NCBI GenBank assembly: GCA_905480405.1
Contig: CAJQQH010000080.1
Span: 1-39,769, forward strand
Source of the DNA: an uncultured Polaribacter sp.
Lineage (GTDB): Bacteria > Bacteroidota > Bacteroidia > Flavobacteriales > Flavobacteriaceae
DNA length: 39,769 nucleotides
Direction of reading: 5' to 3'
Both the position numbers and the translations under genes were made by a program. Position 1 is the stretch's first letter. Each line of letters opens with the position of its first letter. This document shows, piece after piece, positions 8,396-16,540 of this stretch. Under the pieces are notes generated by a model, which was not told where the DNA came from, ran no database searches, and saw nothing but the letters and a program-made list of their open reading frames with translations.

Positions 8396-8728
8396 TTATT
8401 TTTCTTCTTTAATGGTTAAGATAATTTTTACAGTAATTTTATTTCCTGTTTCTTCACCTTCATCATCCAACTCATCTATTTGTTTAGTTTTCCAAGTAAT
8501 AGAAAATTTTTTATCTAAGTAAATTTCGTCTTCTAATTCTATATCTAAGCTTCCATCTAAATCATAAAACAGATGTTCAATATTCTTATCATCAATAAAT
8601 TTGTAAAATCCTTTATCTGTAATGCTATTATAAATAGCAATTACTTTATTTTCTTGAGATATAACTTTTTTAGCAGAAAAAGAACAGGCAATAAACAGCA
8701 CTAGAGCTGCAGTGTATAATTTTTTCAT
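8396..8728 (-). CDS. Small exported protein B, unknown function
   Basis: 110 residues from the ATG at 8728, with a signal peptide (MKKLYTAALVLFIACSFSAKK, cleavage likely before QENK; the Cys is not in a convincing lipobox). The mature part is acidic (DELDDEGEETGNK) and ends in a KITVKIILTIKEEK strand. It is a distant relative of the exported protein at 5219-5563, judged by matching blocks along the whole mature length. No known domain. A perfect -7 box lies about 80 bases upstream and a 17-bp palindrome sits in the presumed leader. An upstream GTG at 8794 would place 22 extra residues before the signal, so it is unlikely. Confidence 0.65.
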   Translation of the reverse strand: MKKLYTAALVLFIACSFSAKKVISQENKVIAIYNSITDKGFYKFIDDKNIEHLFYDLDGSLDIELEDEIYLDKKFSITWKTKQIDELDDEGEETGNKITVKIILTIKEEK

Positions 8729-8773
8729 TTGTTTAATATTAAGGTTATTGTAATTTTTAAAACATATAAAGTG

Positions 8774-8790
8774 ATTCTTTTCAAAAGAAT
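8774..8790. repeat. 17-bp palindrome in the leader of exported protein B
   Basis: ATTCTTTT-C-AAAAGAAT, perfect arms around one central base, between the -7 box (8810-8817) and the ATG (8728). It could be a protein-binding site or an RNA hairpin. Confidence 0.6.
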
Positions 8791-8809
8791 ACACTTAAAA
8801 TAAGTAGTG

Positions 8810-8817
8810 CAAAATTA
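8810..8817 (-). promoter_or_regulatory. -7 promoter box (TAATTTTG) of exported protein B
   Basis: An exact TAnnTTTG on the minus strand, followed by CA. It predicts a leader of about 75 bases. Confidence 0.55.
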
Positions 8818-9043
8818 TATATTCATAAGCCTTAAAATTTAAGATCTAATCAAATGTAATCTATTTTTTAATTGAATGTTAAATTTTTTTTATTTTTTTA
8901 AAATTTAAATTTAGTTGATTATCAGTTAATTGTGTTGGTTTAAGTTTTTAGTATTAAAAAATAAAAGGATAACTCTTCGCGTTAAAGAGGTACTTCTGTT
9001 AGAAGTAATTTCATAATTAATAACGAATCAAATTTCTAATTTT
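8818..9043. other. Intergenic region with two small hairpins
   Basis: Together with the leader of exported protein B, this makes 315 bases without a gene. Most is A/T homopolymer-rich sequence. The part at 8973-9006 is less biased and has two adjacent inverted repeats: CTCTT/AAGAG (8973-8977 with 8985-8989) and ACTTCT-GTT-AGAAGT (8992-9006). They lie downstream of the minus-strand PPOX gene, but no clean T run follows on that strand, so a terminator is not clear. I see no reading frame here. Confidence 0.4.
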
Positions 9044-9586
9044 TTAGTCTAAAATTTTAGTAGGCAAACCATCAATACTAGTTTGATTTTTGTCTTCCCA
9101 ATATTGTTCAACTTTTTCTTCTCCTTGTTCAATTGCCCAATTATTTAAATCTTCTCTTTCTCCTTTATATTCATAAAACGGAATAGACATACCGCAAGAA
9201 GATTGAGTAGATTCTATGGTTATATCAAATATTTGGCGAGTTCCTGGAGTTTCAGGAAACAAAGAAACTACTTTTTCCCATTCTTTATCTTTAGGCTTAA
9301 TTTCTTTTCCTTTACCATACAAACGTAAAATATTTGGCACTTTTTCAAAAGAACAAAACATGATAGTAATTCGTTCATTTTCTGCTAAATGTGCTGCAGT
9401 TTCATTACCGCTACCCGTAACATTTAACCATAAAACCTTATTTTCGTTAATTACTCTAAAAGAATCCATCCCTTTAGGAGATAGATTTATTCTTCCAGAA
9501 GTTGGAGCAGTAGCTACAAAAAACATTTTTTGGGCTTCAATAAATTTTTGTACTCTGGTTGTAATTTTTGTGGTAAATTTTGACAT
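9044..9586 (-). CDS. Pyridoxamine 5'-phosphate oxidase family protein
   Basis: A 180-residue protein of the FMN-binding split-barrel fold. Seen: MFFVATAPTSGRINLSPKG at about 21-39, VLWLNVTGSGNETAAHLAEN at 51-70, RITIMFCSF at 72-80 and RLYGKGKEI, the typical strand order of the PPOX-like branch that includes F420/FMN-dependent stress proteins. The C-terminal SSCGMSIPFYEYKGERE is typical of this sub-branch. It is not PdxH: the PLP-binding C-terminal motif is missing. Start at ATG 9586; the GTG at 9607 only adds seven residues. Divergent from the antiporter gene. Substrate unknown. Confidence 0.85.
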   Translation of the reverse strand: MSKFTTKITTRVQKFIEAQKMFFVATAPTSGRINLSPKGMDSFRVINENKVLWLNVTGSGNETAAHLAENERITIMFCSFEKVPNILRLYGKGKEIKPKDKEWEKVVSLFPETPGTRQIFDITIESTQSSCGMSIPFYEYKGEREDLNNWAIEQGEEKVEQYWEDKNQTSIDGLPTKILD

Positions 9587-9676
9587 AAACTTGTTTTTAA
9601 CGCTCACAATTTACAAAATATCAGTCTATAAAATGTTTAATAAATTATTACCTTTAGACAAAATAAAAACTTTTTT

Positions 9677-11152
9677 ATGGAGTATGGATTTTTATCAGTA
9701 ATACCGCCAATTATTGCAATCATTTTAGCGTTAAAAACAAAACAAGTTTATATTGCTTTGTTGTTTGGTATTTGGTTTTCTTGGTTAATTATAAAAGGCT
9801 GGAACCCACTAGACGGAACTTTAGCTATGATTGAAGGAATGGTAAACGTTTTTCAATCTAAAGGAAATACAAGAACTATAATGTTTAGTGCATTGGTTGG
9901 TGCTTTACTTATTTTTATTCAATATTCTAGAGGAGTAGAAGGTTTTATCAATATTATAAACAGAAGATTGGTTAAGTTAGAAAGTAAGAAATCTGGTTAT
10001 AGTAGAATAATGGTGCAAGTTTTGGCAACAATTACTGGCTTGTTATTATTTGTAGAAACAAGTATAAGTTCTTTAACAGTTGGTACTTTATATCGTCCAA
10101 TTTTTGATAAATTAGGAATTCCAAGAGAGAAACTTGCCTACATAGCAGACTCAAGTTCTGCACCATCATCAATCTTAATTCCATTTAATGCTTGGGGCGC
10201 TTTCATTATGGGGCTTTTGTTAACGCAAGGTATAGAACAACCATTTTCTGTGATGATGAATTCTATTAAATATAACTTTTATCCTTTGTTGGCAATTGCA
10301 ATTTTGTTTATTGTAATTCTTACAAAAAAGGATTTTGGCCCAATGAAAAAAGCTGAAAAAAGAACAAAAGAGACAGGAGATTTAATGAACAAAGGTTCTA
10401 AACCAATGGTTTCTGATGAAATTACTTCTTTTCCGCCAAAAGAAGGAATAGAAGCAAAAGCATATAATATGATTATACCACTTTTGGTTATGGTTTGTAT
10501 GATGCCAATTAACCTAATTTATACAGGTTGGAGTTCCGTTAAAAACGCAACATCATTTTTTAATCATGCATCAGAAGCAATTGGTAAAGGTTCTGGTTCG
10601 TCTTCTGTTTTGTACGCTGTTATTACTGCTTTATTAGTGGCAATGGCAATGTATTTTATACAAGGAATAATGAAACCGAAAGAAGCTGTTAATTTAACCT
10701 TAAAAGGAATTAGTGAGTTAATGCCATTAGCTTTATTAATGCTGCTAGCATTTGCTATTGGAGACGCTTGTAAAGAATTAGAAACAGGAATTTATGTAGC
10801 CAATGTTACTAAAGATTGGTTATCGCCAGAGTTGTTACCTGCTGTTGTTTTTATTATAAGTTCTTTTATTGCTTTTTCTACCGGAACCTCTTGGGGTACA
10901 TTTGCAATTATGTTAGCAATTTCTATTCCTATGGCAAATATTCATGGTTCTGATATTACTATAATTGTTGCTGCTACTTTAGGAGGCGGAATTTTTGGAG
11001 ACCATTGTTCTCCTATTTCAGATACTTCTATTATATCTTCTATGGCTTCTGCCAGCGATCATATAGATCATGTAAAAACGCAATTGCCGTATGCTTTAAT
11101 TGGTGGTGTAATTACAGTAATTATGTATTTGATTATTGGCTTTTTAGGATAA
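9677..11152 (+). CDS. Na+/H+ antiporter NhaC family protein
   Basis: A 491-residue polytopic inner-membrane protein. It carries the NhaC/IT-superfamily pattern: FVETSISSLTVGTLYRPIFDKLGIPREKLAY, where the S/T-rich hairpin and ADSSSAPSSILIPFNAWGA (about 153-171) form the substrate site, and a second repeat in FIAFSTGTSWGTFAIM and GGIFGDHCSPISDTSI. Probable sodium or organic-acid/proton exchange; NhaC-annotated members include malate-lactate antiporters, so the ion is not certain. A near match to the -7 box (TACCTTTA at 9649-9656) lies 20 bases upstream. It shares a transcript with the next gene, 9 bases on. Confidence 0.88.
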   Translation: MEYGFLSVIPPIIAIILALKTKQVYIALLFGIWFSWLIIKGWNPLDGTLAMIEGMVNVFQSKGNTRTIMFSALVGALLIFIQYSRGVEGFINIINRRLVKLESKKSGYSRIMVQVLATITGLLLFVETSISSLTVGTLYRPIFDKLGIPREKLAYIADSSSAPSSILIPFNAWGAFIMGLLLTQGIEQPFSVMMNSIKYNFYPLLAIAILFIVILTKKDFGPMKKAEKRTKETGDLMNKGSKPMVSDEITSFPPKEGIEAKAYNMIIPLLVMVCMMPINLIYTGWSSVKNATSFFNHASEAIGKGSGSSSVLYAVITALLVAMAMYFIQGIMKPKEAVNLTLKGISELMPLALLMLLAFAIGDACKELETGIYVANVTKDWLSPELLPAVVFIISSFIAFSTGTSWGTFAIMLAISIPMANIHGSDITIIVAATLGGGIFGDHCSPISDTSIISSMASASDHIDHVKTQLPYALIGGVITVIMYLIIGFLG

Positions 11153-11161
11153 ATTAATTTT

Positions 11162-11650
11162 ATGAAAGAAAAGAATTTTATTAAAAAAACTTCGCAAACA
11201 ATTAGTGATGGAGCAGACCAGGTTTTAGATCAGCTTAAAGCAGGGTTTTCTAAAATAGGTGATTTTGGAACGAGCACAAAAAATAAATTTATAGATTACG
11301 TAAAAGAAGTTTTTAATGTTTTACCTCTTTTAGAAAAAGCAGGTTTTAAAACGAATAGATTAATAGTAGGTGTTTCAATTCCGCCTTCTGTAGAAATACA
11401 TTTTAGTAGATTTAAAGAAGTAGACAAAGAAGAAATTGATGCTTTGTATGAAGAATACAAAGAAAAGAAAATGTTTAAATTGATATTAAAATCGTTATTG
11501 ATGTCAAACGATTTTCAATCTAAATTATCTTCAGATAATCTAGTTTTCTCAGAAACATGCATAGAAATTTCAATACCACCAAAAGTGAGTATAAAATACT
11601 TAAACAGAGATATTGCCAATTTAAATAAAATAGAAGCAGATTTTGATTAA
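11162..11650 (+). CDS. Conserved protein of unknown function, paired with the antiporter
   Basis: 162 residues, no signal peptide and no membrane helix. It starts with an amphipathic Lys-rich segment (about 1-45, ISDGADQVLDQLKAGFSKIG), then two similar beta segments each ending in a S-I-P-P motif: VGVSIPPSVEIHF (about 69-81) and IEISIPPKVSIKY (about 134-146). This internal repeat is the clearest feature. It starts 9 bases after the antiporter stop, so it is surely in its operon, and it ends one base from the stop of the convergent gene. I do not recognise the family. Confidence 0.6.
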   Translation: MKEKNFIKKTSQTISDGADQVLDQLKAGFSKIGDFGTSTKNKFIDYVKEVFNVLPLLEKAGFKTNRLIVGVSIPPSVEIHFSRFKEVDKEEIDALYEEYKEKKMFKLILKSLLMSNDFQSKLSSDNLVFSETCIEISIPPKVSIKYLNRDIANLNKIEADFD

Positions 11651-11651
11651 C

Positions 11652-12047
11652 CTAACTTGCTAAAACACCACGTTTTTTAATTTCATCAATCATACGGATT
11701 GCACCTTCTTTAATGGTGTTTTCTTTAAAGATATAAGTCTTTTCGAATAACGTATTTCCTTCAAAAAAAGTTACCTGAAAACGGTTATTTAATTTAAATA
11801 ATTCAGGTTGAATTAACTCTATTTTAGCAAAAGAATTTGCAGGAAGTTTGTCTAATTTTTTACGAAATAATGAAGTTATTTTGGTATCAGAAAAACCTTG
11901 AGTAACAATTACCATCATTTCTAAATCAACATTTTTATTGTTGATAATATAAACGTTCCAATCATTCGTTTTATAAATATCATTATATTCATAAACAACT
12001 GCCATTTCTACGCCCGTAACTTCTGGTATTGTAATGTCTTTTTTCAT
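11652..12047 (-). CDS. Conserved protein of unknown function (pheS operon)
   Basis: 131 residues, cytosolic, no motif I recognise. It appears to be alpha/beta with strands at VEMAVVYEY, WNVYIINNK, LEMMVIVTQGF and FQVTFFEGNTLFEKTYIFK, and a C-terminal amphipathic helix IKEGAIRMIDEIKKRGVL. It is third in the run pheS - 85-residue protein - this gene, 31 bases after the second, with no promoter box between. No function is assigned. Confidence 0.6.
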   Translation of the reverse strand: MKKDITIPEVTGVEMAVVYEYNDIYKTNDWNVYIINNKNVDLEMMVIVTQGFSDTKITSLFRKKLDKLPANSFAKIELIQPELFKLNNRFQVTFFEGNTLFEKTYIFKENTIKEGAIRMIDEIKKRGVLAS

Positions 12048-12078
12048 TTGAGTAGAACTTAATTTAGTAACTTTCTAA

Positions 12079-12336
12079 TTACCAAATTGTATAAAAATCT
12101 TCTTTAGAGATAACATCTCCATCACAATCATCAATAGTTAATGCACCTTCGCATAAACCACCAAATTCATCTTCAAGATTATCTAAACTATACTTAACAG
12201 TTTTTCCGTTTTTGTAAACAGTAATTTGCTTTAAAACTTCGTCAGCATCATTAGTTTCAAAATACCAAACAGAGGTTCCCCAATCTGCATATTCATCATC
12301 TCTATTTTCGTCCCAAACTTGCGTAAAGTAGTTCAT
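12079..12336 (-). CDS. Small DUF6881-like protein
   Basis: 85 residues, strongly acidic. The pattern fits the DUF6881 type: an opening Y-x-x-V/W strand (YFTQVWDEN), a central I-T-V-Y-K-N-G-K segment, and a closing I-S-K-E-D-F-Y-T-I-W. DUF6881 has no known function; it occurs in toxin-immunity and housekeeping settings. Its ATG overlaps the pheS stop (TAATG), suggesting translational coupling. The family call is from memory of the consensus and is moderate. Confidence 0.6.
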   Translation of the reverse strand: MNYFTQVWDENRDDEYADWGTSVWYFETNDADEVLKQITVYKNGKTVKYSLDNLEDEFGGLCEGALTIDDCDGDVISKEDFYTIW

Positions 12337-13355
12337 TATATAATCGATTTAAATTGTTCTAAGAATCTTTTGTCATTCTCATAAAACATTCTAATATCTG
12401 GTATTTGATATAGTAACATGGCAATACGTTCTATTCCCATTCCAAAAGCGTAACCAGAATATTTAGTAGGATCTATGTTTGCATTTTTTAATACATTAGG
12501 ATCTACCATACCACAACCCATAATTTCTAACCAACCTGTACCTTTTGTAATTCTGTAGTCGGTTTCAGTTTCTAATCCCCAATAAATATCTACTTCTGCA
12601 CTTGGCTCTGTAAAAGGGAAATAAGATGGGCGTATTCTAATTTTAGATTTACCAAACATCTCTTTTGTAAAGTATAAAAGTGTTTGTTTTAAATCGGCAA
12701 AAGAAACATCTGTATCTATATACAAACCTTCTACTTGATGAAAAATACAATGTGCTCTTGCAGAAATATCTTCATTTCTAAAAACTCTTCCTGGAGAAAT
12801 TGTTCTTATAGGTGGTTTATTTTCTTCCATATAACGTACTTGTACAGAAGAAGTGTGTGTTCTTAATAAAATATCTGGATCTTGTTCTATAAAGAACGTG
12901 TCTTGCATATCTCTTGCAGGATGGTATTCTGGTAAGTTTAAAGCAGTAAAATTATGCCAATCATCTTCAATCTCAGGACCTTCAGAAACCGTAAAACCAA
13001 TTCTATTAAAAACTTCAATAATTTGATTTTTAACCAATGAAATTGGATGACGAGAGCCTAACTCAATCGGTTCAGAAGGGCGCGTTAAATCGCCATAAAA
13101 ACCTTTTTCTTCTACAGAGTTTTCTAGAGCTTCATTTAATTCAGCTACTTTTCCTTCTGCAGATTTTTTTAAATTATTTAATGCTTGTCCAAAATCTTTA
13201 CGAACGGAAGCGTCTACGTTTTTAAATTCAGAAAATAAATCCTTAAGTAAACCTTTGCTACCTAGGTATTTAATTCTAAAAGCTTCAACATCTTCTTTTG
13301 TAGTGGCATTAAAAGATTTTACATCTCCAATAAGTTCTTTTACTTTATCTAACAT
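12336..13355 (-). CDS. pheS: Phenylalanine--tRNA ligase alpha subunit
   Basis: Catalytic subunit of the alpha2-beta2 PheRS, charging tRNA-Phe. In 339 residues: an N-terminal coiled coil (1-85), the class II core with motif 2 PGRVFRNEDISARAHCIFHQ (188-207), the PSYFPFTEPSAEVDIYW segment (243-259) and motif 3 GYAFGMGIERIAMLLY (301-316). The Ala of GYAFG is the position that discriminates Phe from analogues, and it is intact. pheT is not adjacent, as is common in Bacteroidota. Two exact -7 boxes lie upstream. It heads an operon with two small unknown genes. Confidence 0.97.
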   Translation of the reverse strand: MLDKVKELIGDVKSFNATTKEDVEAFRIKYLGSKGLLKDLFSEFKNVDASVRKDFGQALNNLKKSAEGKVAELNEALENSVEEKGFYGDLTRPSEPIELGSRHPISLVKNQIIEVFNRIGFTVSEGPEIEDDWHNFTALNLPEYHPARDMQDTFFIEQDPDILLRTHTSSVQVRYMEENKPPIRTISPGRVFRNEDISARAHCIFHQVEGLYIDTDVSFADLKQTLLYFTKEMFGKSKIRIRPSYFPFTEPSAEVDIYWGLETETDYRITKGTGWLEIMGCGMVDPNVLKNANIDPTKYSGYAFGMGIERIAMLLYQIPDIRMFYENDKRFLEQFKSII

Positions 13356-13360
13356 TTAAC

Positions 13361-13381
13361 CAAAATTAGGCTACAAATTTA
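13361..13381 (-). promoter_or_regulatory. Two -7 promoter boxes of pheS
   Basis: TAAATTTG (13374-13381) and TAATTTTG (13361-13368), both exact on the minus strand. The distal one predicts a leader of about 12 bases; the proximal one would give a nearly leaderless mRNA. Confidence 0.5.
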
Positions 13382-13487
13382 ATCTTTTTTAAAGAGTTTT
13401 ATATTGTATTTACTAAGAAAACTACAATAGCAATCTAAATCGATTGAAATAAGGACAATTAGGTAAAAATATTTTAAAATATTTAAT

Positions 13488-13516
13488 TTTGTGATATTGA
13501 AAATTACTTATCTTTG
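13488..13516 (+). promoter_or_regulatory. Promoter of gdhA
   Basis: TTTG (13488-13491), 17 bases, then an exact -7 box TATCTTTG (13509-13516) followed by CA. This is the best two-part Bacteroidota promoter match in the window. The predicted leader is about 40 bases. Confidence 0.65.
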
Positions 13517-13562
13517 CAGGGTTAAATTTTTATAATATTCGTAAAAAATCACATCAAAAATT

Positions 13563-14906
13563 ATGGAGTTAAAAATTAAAGAGTTTATGGAGATGGTTAA
13601 AAAAAGAAATAACCATGAGCCAGAATTTTTACAAGCGGTTCAAGAAGTTGCAGAAACTGTAATTCCTTATATCGTAAATCATGATATTTATCACGGTAAA
13701 AATATTTTATTAAGAATGGTGGAACCAGAGAGATTAATTTCTTTTAGAGTTTCTTGGGTAGATGATAGTGGAGAAATACAAGTAAACAGAGGTTATAGAG
13801 TTCAAATGAATTCTGCAATTGGCCCTTATAAAGGTGGTTTGCGTTTTCACCCAACAGTAAATGCAAGTATTTTAAAGTTTTTAGCTTTTGAACAAGTTTT
13901 TAAAAACTCTTTAACAACTTTACCAATGGGTGGAGGAAAAGGAGGTTCTGACTTTGATCCAAAAGGAAAATCTGATAATGAAATTATGCGTTTTTGTCAT
14001 GCTTTTATGAGCGAATTGTTTAGACATATTGGTCATAATACAGATGTTCCTGCAGGAGATATTGGTGTTGGTGGACGTGAAATTGGTTTTATGTTTGGTA
14101 TGTATAAAAAATTAAATAATACATTTACTGGTGTTTTAACAGGTAAAGGTGCATCTTGGGGTGGTTCTTTAATTAGACCAGAAGCAACAGGTTATGGTAA
14201 CGTTTACTTTGCTCAAAATATGTTAGTGCGTAAAGGCGATTCTTTTGATGGAAAAACTGTTGTTATTTCTGGATCTGGAAACGTTGCACAATATGCTGCA
14301 GAAAAAGCGATAGAATTAGGAGCAAAAGTGGTAACACTTTCAGATTCTCAAGGATACATTCATGATGCAGACGGTATAGATACAGATAAATTAAAACACG
14401 TTATGTTTATTAAAAACGAAAAACGTGGAAGAATTAGTGAGTACTTAGAAAAATACCCATCGGCAAAATTTGTAGCAGGTAAAAGACCTTGGTCTGTAGC
14501 TTGTGATATTGCTTTGCCTTGTGCAACTCAGAATGAGTTAAACGGTGAGGAAGCAAAAGATTTAATTAAAAACGGATGTATGTGTGTTTCTGAAGGAGCA
14601 AATATGCCATCTACACCAGAAGCAGTTCATGAATTTCAGAAAGCAAAAATTTTATTTGCTCCAGGAAAAGCTTCGAATGCTGGTGGTGTTGCTACTTCTG
14701 GTTTAGAAATGAGTCAGAATTCATTACGTTTAAGTTGGACGCGTAAAGAGGTTGATGATAAATTAAAAGTTATAATGGAAGACATTCATGATTCTTGTGT
14801 AGAATATGGAAAAAATGATGACGGTTCTATAGATTATATTAAAGGAGCAAATATTGCTGGTTTTGTTAAAGTTGCAGATGCAATGTTAGCACAAGGAGTA
14901 GTATAA
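13563..14906 (+). CDS. gdhA: NADP-specific glutamate dehydrogenase
   Basis: Hexameric enzyme aminating 2-oxoglutarate to glutamate with NADPH, for ammonium assimilation. The 447 residues are the size of the bacterial NADP type. Seen: GPYKGGLRFHP (87-97, substrate Lys), PMGGGKGGSDFDP (121-133, catalytic K126), DVPAGDIGVGGREIG (161-175) and nucleotide-binding loop GSGNVA (237-242), with the later CVSEGANMPST and APGKASNAGGVATSGLEMSQN segments. Cofactor choice is inferred from overall similarity to NADP-type enzymes. Monocistronic between its promoter and a strong terminator; divergent from pheS. Confidence 0.96.
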   Translation: MELKIKEFMEMVKKRNNHEPEFLQAVQEVAETVIPYIVNHDIYHGKNILLRMVEPERLISFRVSWVDDSGEIQVNRGYRVQMNSAIGPYKGGLRFHPTVNASILKFLAFEQVFKNSLTTLPMGGGKGGSDFDPKGKSDNEIMRFCHAFMSELFRHIGHNTDVPAGDIGVGGREIGFMFGMYKKLNNTFTGVLTGKGASWGGSLIRPEATGYGNVYFAQNMLVRKGDSFDGKTVVISGSGNVAQYAAEKAIELGAKVVTLSDSQGYIHDADGIDTDKLKHVMFIKNEKRGRISEYLEKYPSAKFVAGKRPWSVACDIALPCATQNELNGEEAKDLIKNGCMCVSEGANMPSTPEAVHEFQKAKILFAPGKASNAGGVATSGLEMSQNSLRLSWTRKEVDDKLKVIMEDIHDSCVEYGKNDDGSIDYIKGANIAGFVKVADAMLAQGVV

Positions 14907-14935
14907 AATTAGTAGTAAATTCAAATTCTTAAAAG

Positions 14936-14963
14936 CGCATCAATTTTATTGATGCGTTTTTTT
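14936..14963 (+). terminator. Intrinsic terminator of gdhA
   Basis: A 9-bp perfect stem CGCATCAAT/ATTGATGCG, a three-base loop, then seven T, 30 bases after the gdhA stop. Confidence 0.93.
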
Positions 14964-15024
14964 GTTTACATTGCCTAGTATAGTAATTTTTAAAAAATAG
15001 AAACGACCAATTTAATTTTTAATA

Positions 15025-15654
15025 ATGATTATAGTTTTACATTTTTTCTTAGGCTTTTTCTTCTCTTTTGTGGGTTCTATTACCCCAAGTATGTTAAATA
15101 TGACTGCTTTAAAAATTAGCTTAGAAACAAATGAAAAGGAAGCTAAGCTTTATGCATTAGGAGTTGCAACGATTGTTTTGATTCAAACATACTTAGCAAT
15201 TTTATTAACCAAATATATTACTGAAAATCCTAGTTTTTTAGCTAGTTTAGAAAAAGTTGGTATTGTTATATTTATCTTTCTTTCATATTATTTTTATAAA
15301 GAGTCTAAAAACGATAAGAGACCAATAGAAACAAAAAAAGTAAGTAGTAAAAAACCTTTTTTAAAAGGATTAACTTTATCTTTTTTAAACATGTTTGCAA
15401 TTCCATTTTTTTGCGGAACAACAGCAACTTTAGAAATGTTTAACCTTTTTAGTTTTGATGTTTTGCCTATTTTTATTTTTGTAATAGGGTCCTTTATAGG
15501 TACGTATTGTATTCTTGCCTTATATGCAAAATATGCTAAGAAAATTCAACAAAAAACAGGGAAATTAACCAAAGATATTAATCTAGTTTTAAGTTTTATA
15601 ACCGGAATAGTTGCTGTTTTTACAGTATTAAAAATAGTTTTTTTAAATAATTAG
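15025..15654 (+). CDS. LysE-family exporter-like membrane protein
   Basis: 209 residues with about six hydrophobic helices. The N-terminal helix has GSITPSMLNMTALKISLE in the place of the G-x-x-P-G-P motif of LysE/RhtB amino-acid exporters, and a second-half repeat KPFLKGLTLSFLNMFAIPFF matches the F-x-x-G-F/L-x-x-x-x-x-N-P-K/A pattern. A charged cytoplasmic loop (KESKNDKRPIETKKVSSKK) divides the halves, as in the family. Substrate unknown, possibly an amino acid. Ends with tandem TAG stops and the hydrolase ATG follows three bases after the first, so the two are co-transcribed. Confidence 0.75.
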   Translation: MIIVLHFFLGFFFSFVGSITPSMLNMTALKISLETNEKEAKLYALGVATIVLIQTYLAILLTKYITENPSFLASLEKVGIVIFIFLSYYFYKESKNDKRPIETKKVSSKKPFLKGLTLSFLNMFAIPFFCGTTATLEMFNLFSFDVLPIFIFVIGSFIGTYCILALYAKYAKKIQQKTGKLTKDINLVLSFITGIVAVFTVLKIVFLNN

Positions 15655-15657
15655 TAG

Positions 15658-16500
15658 ATGAAAATTAACAAGAACATTGTAATAAAAGGCAAACATCAAA
15701 AACCAATTGTAGCTGACATTTTTTACAACAAAACGCATCAACCCAAAAAAATAATTATTTTTTGCCATGGTTACAAAGGCTTTAAAGATTGGGGTGCTTG
15801 GAATTTAATGGCAGCATCTTTTGCAAATACAGGGTTTTTCTTTATCAAATTTAATTTTTCTCATAATGGTGGTACTGTAGAGCAACCCATAGATTTCTCG
15901 GATTTAGATGCTTTTGGAAACAATAATTATTCTAAAGAACTAGATGATTTAGGCAGTGTTATCGATTGGATTTCTACAAATTCTGATTTTAAAGACGAAG
16001 TAAATTTAGATGATATTTCAATTATTGGACACAGTAGAGGTGGCGGAATTGTGCTTTTAAAATCTGCGGAAGATAATCGTGTAAAAAAAGTAATTACGTT
16101 AGCTGGAGTTTGTGATTTTGAAAAAAGAACAGCAACTGTTGGTGATTTAGAACATTGGAAAAAAGACGGTGTAAAATATGTTTTAAACGGTAGAACTAAA
16201 CAAAAGATGCCTCATTTCTATCAGTTTTACGAAGACTTTATTAGTAACAAAGAACGTTTAGATGTTCAAAACGCAACTAAAAATTTAAAGATTCCACATT
16301 TAATAATTCATGGCGATAATGATACTTCTGTCTTAATTAATGAAGCAGAAAATTTAAAAAAATGGCATCCAAAAAGTGAATTTAAAATTATAGAAAACGC
16401 AAATCATGTTTTTAATGTTTCTCATCCTTGGGAAAAAGAAAATCTTTCTAAAGAATTAGAAATTGTAATAGATTTCTGTGTATATTTTTTAAAAGAGTAA
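15658..16500 (+). CDS. Alpha/beta hydrolase (serine hydrolase)
   Basis: A 280-residue cytosolic alpha/beta-fold hydrolase. The oxyanion strand is IIIFCHGYKGFKDWG (32-46), the nucleophile elbow GHSRGG (124-129) puts Ser at 126, the acid is probably D222 in HGDNDTSV, and the base His is H250 in ENANHVF. All three triad members are present at normal spacing. Similar proteins are annotated as dienelactone-hydrolase-like or acyl esterases; the substrate is not evident. No signal peptide. Second gene of the exporter pair. Confidence 0.85.
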   Translation: MKINKNIVIKGKHQKPIVADIFYNKTHQPKKIIIFCHGYKGFKDWGAWNLMAASFANTGFFFIKFNFSHNGGTVEQPIDFSDLDAFGNNNYSKELDDLGSVIDWISTNSDFKDEVNLDDISIIGHSRGGGIVLLKSAEDNRVKKVITLAGVCDFEKRTATVGDLEHWKKDGVKYVLNGRTKQKMPHFYQFYEDFISNKERLDVQNATKNLKIPHLIIHGDNDTSVLINEAENLKKWHPKSEFKIIENANHVFNVSHPWEKENLSKELEIVIDFCVYFLKE

Positions 16501-16515
16501 GCTTTTTCTTTTTTG

Positions 16516-16523
16516 TATTTTTG
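16516..16523 (+). promoter_or_regulatory. -7 promoter box (TATTTTTG) of the dinB operon
   Basis: An exact TAnnTTTG, 17 bases before the first ATG of the five-gene run 16541-20040. A TTTTG just upstream is too close to serve as -33. Confidence 0.55.
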
Positions 16524-16540
16524 GCTAAATATCAATAATA

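Noticed and set aside
9216-9701. Plus-strand frame of 161 codons opposite the PPOX gene
   Set aside because: The minus-strand PPOX protein has clear family motifs; this frame overlaps the antiporter start and is a shadow.
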